Part shown: positions 51,501 through 51,951 of the stretch, one piece after another
Layout of the letters: each line of letters begins with the position of its first letter
How positions within the stretch are numbered: position 1 is the stretch's first letter
Origin: Trichodesmium erythraeum GBRTRLIN201
Lineage (GTDB): Bacteria; Cyanobacteriota; Cyanobacteriia; Cyanobacteriales; Microcoleaceae
NCBI GenBank assembly: GCA_018457135.1
Contig: JAGGDU010000040.1
Location: forward strand, 1 to 51,951
Length of the DNA stretch: 51,951 nt
Reading direction: 5' to 3'
Program-made: the position numbers and the translations under genes
The notes under the pieces: model-generated
Told to the model about the DNA's origin: nothing
The model's database searches: none
Seen by the model: the letters and a program-made list of their open reading frames with translations, nothing else

Positions 51501-51951
51501 TCCCGCAATAGTCTTGAAGGCATTTGTCATCTTCGTGGCATCAAGCTCTGGCAAACCGAACTTAAATCCACTCAGTTTGGGAATTTTCTTCTGAGCGCCA
51601 CTCACTTTGGAGCCAATCTCACTCACATCAAAACTGAGGTCAAAAACTTCCCCGTTAAAATCACCAGCAAAGCTTAATTTTTTGGTATTATTTTTCTTCT
51701 CAAATTCTATTCCCGGTTGAGCCAGCACTAGCTGAGTCCCTTCAGTAGCTGGGTCACCATCTCCTAAGAATGTTTCAGTTACTGTATTAGCGGCATCTTT
51801 AAGGAAATCATTGTCGCTAATCATACCAACTATGTTGTTGACATCTAAGACGACATTATCTAGATAGGTAATCCCAAATCCTTGGTTGGATGCCTGTATA
51901 TTAACCTTACCCACTTTGTTGAGCTGCTCTTGGATGTTATTGGGTAATTCA
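42585..51951 (-). CDS. Giant RTX surface protein with two AapJ-like amino-acid-binding domains (5' end outside window)
   Basis: At least 3121 codons, open to the window edge, so the true N-terminus is missing. Residues counted from 51914. Residues 1-504 hold two near-identical 252-residue repeats (GKVNIQASNQGFGITYLDNV), and a third diverged one follows. About 620-1200 is a beta-rich region of unknown type. RTX block 1 (GGxGNDxLxG nonapeptides, Ca2+ binding) spans 1215-1490. A Cna-B/SdrD-like module (VFIDTNSNFQLDKGETQT) and an EF-hand-like loop (LDRNGDGEVDAQEA) lie near 1535-1590. Calx-beta is near 1840-1955 (GTATLGQDYQN). RTX block 2 spans 1965-2120. Two AapJ-type solute-binding domains lie at 2228-2515 and 2545-2838 (GFDVDLGKAIAAAIFGDP; KEPLGLIIDENQSEWSDVVR). 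RTX block 3 is at 2892-3005, then the tail SDTIDDFNPDDDIILLD, typical of type I secretion. Probably exported and surface-bound or released. Confidence 0.92.
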   Translation of the reverse strand, partial: ELPNNIQEQLNKVGKVNIQASNQGFGITYLDNVVLDVNNIVGMISDNDFLKDAANTVTETFLGDGDPATEGTQLVLAQPGIEFEKKNNTKKLSFAGDFNGEVFDLSFDVSEIGSKVSGAQKKIPKLSGFKFGLPELDATKMTNAFKTIAGTELPGFAQDLLTTLGGLANLNIELNDNGFGVTYVGGLNISSTINSLLSTLGLGENVLSDSLSVTNPGLRVTKDDTGKKIYAASIGEFSPTEAIEFLGDTLGVELPNNIQEQLNKVGKVNIQASNQGFGITYLDNVVLDVNNIVGMISDNDFLKDAANTVTETFLGDGDPATEGTQLVLAQPGIEFEKKNNTKKLSFAGDFNGEVFDLSFDVSEIGSKVSGAQKKIPKLSGFKFGLPELDATKMTNAFKTIAGTELPGFAQDLLTTLGGLANLNIELNDNGFGVTYVGELNISSTINSLLSTLGLGENVMSQSLTVSHPGLRYATDETGNRNYELSVSEFSPKQLINLLVGLLPSSVSLPSNIRDTINSIGNASLSLSSQGISITYLDNVTFDLNGLIGDSFNSLSFVEDAVNKIAEIVLGDGDKNKPGTQLVLAKPEFELTTESLGIGGLLNDKNFDIDFKDGLEFEYEFGPLNLNSILGDIPGLDGFQLDETSLSFSDGFSLEGNVNFANKNDDVSKFINDYLGVDNVGVALEIGKEDLSLAGILAGDVPLISIGDFKATLKDVALGLEMSATNPIPNFGIDGGMTLEGYDPVQKNEPPLTLIGGLEIDPKSLTGQFNIDADGVWKNPFGLPDSELRELGVQIGATYIPPFIDNVGFVGDLQFGNYDFDAAFLVDITDPQKFAIELTLNEPLGLVDMITGPINSYLINQLDNVPILDEVTGLFNSFSDLVPISVVSIDGPDDDEELDPLIKIVPVETEVLERTLEQGIGFNAAVRVGSKEGTFNFNMNPFSGNPSLEGSLKIPEIDILGVVKISGVPNGKDTDLNLDLKVSPSEAYFRGDGQLEFFGINLAKADFDFSTSGIKVKELSLLNGTLKLSDVEIGKLNNVATAKGELEFLGQKLKAEITQDGQGFKLTTGLVLDFPDWTFLSDTYANLTIRSNGTLEGSQLELDSPLFNFEVSLGEIKNGIGDLVNFAINEVNKLGEQVADFIAQEWNNTVEYVSDTFKSLGNAWNQGISLVSNIFETGVRQVVDWVDKQVQDGWLPWPLDHIVKWVTKTVRQVTNIEYTKNDPNLPQNVSLGDGNQEYDGQGGNDTIDGGNGKDHLMGGVGNDSLKGGNDEDKLEGGAGHDYLHGQRDNDFLYGNDHDDRLYGEDGNDMLDGGSGNDQLYGGNGRDQLKGGSGNDKLYGEDKSDVLEGGMGNDELHGGNDNDVLKGESGKDTLRGGSGSDKLEGGEDHDHLYGESDSDKLEGGQGDDYLNGGDGNDEIDGGKGNDSLVGDQGDDILYGREGNDTLKGDSGNDLIFGGVGNDILYGGTGDDYLDGGEGNDTIYPGSGNDTINGGEGNDLLVLSGAKSDYIITDTSTGKEITNKRDNSKKIVFGIENISYEQIQQGNASNGPLANATVFIDTNSNFQLDKGETQTNTDSNGEYSLPFDLEELDRNGDGEVDAQEAQVVVIGGIDTNTGLPGEIPLISQISATGEYTSTTPLTTLKAVLSSQGIKEKQVERLLNKISGFSLESLSQPLEKFDPYSAIGEGDDSGIEITSGHIKIMNLLLNGTTFLEAAYYTESDGQIQVINALGKVLKTVESFDLSKKQDLQKFYNQLTEELDLSVNNKTIAALSTLVTQSNNLIDKLVEQALSSSVDDVLPSINPIKKQVYSILPDLTQQLVEGKITAGEAQTELKEILNADTFLVEHALNEDRIVKVVASDTVKEGKDKNGQFIITLGEAAPPQGLKILYTISGTATLGQDYQNKDGLFGEINFEPGETEAVIDLKVLDDKISENSESVTINLKYVGNGYALDPMAKTAFLEITDNDKGNNNATKNGIEETGSFGDDEIAGQEKNDKLLGSYGDDMLKGKGGDDKLMGGQGKDTIQGGKGNDEIEGNFGEDVLEGNAGDDVIAGGSEDDLIKGGPGNDFLDGNTGDDQLEGNSGNDQLEGGKGNDILKGNRDNDWLVGEAGEDILNGGPGVDLLRGGEGADVFYFQKPSDKGDLIIDFDPTQGDKIQISRSGFKTNSLEDFKVVVGTLEFKGEEIALIQNNGKTYNNFAELADIVELVDEPKVKTTPEKSKASIEIKPQEAKLNSVANPETTILDDIIKRGQIKVAISGSGNEFDLEFAEVIAAAVFGDASKVKSITSKFSKSFELVADGKADLAAQRITATLGRDGELNVDFAPTYLFDYQTVIVPNDSDITNVSHLNEQTIGVIEGTTALINLQNQLEVEGIKFTPKLFETAEEMIAAYDAGEVDAYSHDRSLILENLDQLSQPENHRLLDVELSKEPISLALPENDSQWADVVRWAGYVPIQAEEFGISSQNIAEFIALNTDDNPTNDSSLGIRRFLGIEGNLGETLGLPNDFAVNIINQVGNYSEIYDRHFSGIEGDRNSLWSDGGFLYSPPFSGSEIDIVIKDNDDRDLLAKIKERGVLKLGLPDNEPGFAVKMSNGEYEGFDVDLGKAIAAAIFGDPEKLEVKTQSFKDSFANTANGVVDISAMGITHNLVRDASLGIDFGPIYLYTGQGVLVRNDSGITVLPALNGRRVGVLEGATSLQNIQDTITELGGDIIPAEFTTNDEMFAAYDDGDIDAVITDMTILNGRVQNLSNPKEHKILDDILSKEPLGLIIDENQSEWSDVVRWVTNALVQAEEYDITSKNIKRLMANNLDDDPNNDSDPVVRQFLGIEGNIGKVLGLPNDFVPNVIKAVGNYGEIYERYFDSNLLPREQNELFSNFGLQYALPLGSEVSPTEQEELGSEDDVYEIQPSTLEDYPDGFQAKGGNDRVTGSMRSDLISGGQGQDTISGNDGDDRIIGGPGVDYLYGKDGNDLLEGRTENDYLFGGPGNDALIGGQGRDKLNGGQGSDFLIGGASKDKFIFATNEEFDVEAIGSDTIDDFNPDDDIILLDKKTFTALESKSGEGFSLETEFASVTKNVATSEALIVYNSNNGKLFYNENGNEPGFGEGGEFALLTDQPAIGADDFLIR
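50580..51951 (-). repeat. 756-bp direct repeats in the giant gene
   Basis: 50580-51195 and 51336-51951 are almost identical at a spacing of 756 bp (252 codons). I count about three differences by eye, for example GAGTTCACC versus GAGTCCACC. A third, strongly diverged unit follows toward 49950. The near identity of only these two suggests recent unequal crossing-over or gene conversion; more copies may lie beyond the edge. Confidence 0.85.

Overview
The window looks like chromosomal DNA of a filamentous, non-heterocystous marine cyanobacterium, closest in style to Trichodesmium, Okeania and relatives. The evidence is a photosystem II D1 gene, HIP1 octamers (GCGATCGC) scattered through genes and gaps, TPR-sulfotransferase proteins, RTX and PEP-CTERM surface proteins, high A+T, and a coding fraction of only about 58 percent. 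The genus is an inference; no rRNA or tRNA gene is visible. The gaps are full of recognisable gene fossils.

Layout. 1-2700: a decayed Ser/Thr kinase-TPR gene and a decayed IS4-type transposase. 2827-8864: a DUF2062 membrane protein, a frameshifted PEP-CTERM protein, mnmE, a small Ser-rich protein and an orphan NrdG-like radical SAM protein. 9278-22524: a surface-glycan locus with a protein carrying three GT2 glycosyltransferase domains (minus strand), divergent from an array of three intact TPR-sulfotransferase genes (plus strand), with fragments of further copies between them. 22700-23850: an 82-bp tandem duplication, a three-repeat secreted protein broken by two stop codons, and a truncated IS1-like element. 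24000-28385: YifB/ComM ATPase, a HIT protein, psbA with clear promoter, leader hairpin and terminator, and a HEAT-repeat protein. 28975-37577: a DUF29 fossil, an MscS channel with a duplicated 5' region, a cupin, and a flavin monooxygenase with a decayed tandem paralogue. 37578-42150: a DUF938 methyltransferase, an internally deleted IS1-like element, an inositol-monophosphatase-family enzyme, a quinolinate synthase (nadA) fossil and more IS debris. 42585-51951: one giant minus-strand gene, open at the window edge.

The glycosyltransferases and sulfotransferases together suggest synthesis of a sulfated extracellular glycan; this is inferred from neighbourhood and domains only. The giant protein combines long near-identical repeats, three RTX calcium-binding blocks, a Calx-beta domain and two consecutive AapJ-like amino-acid-binding domains. 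It is the most unusual object here: apparently a type I secreted surface protein that could bind amino acids outside the cell. Most other genes stand alone; few operons are evident.
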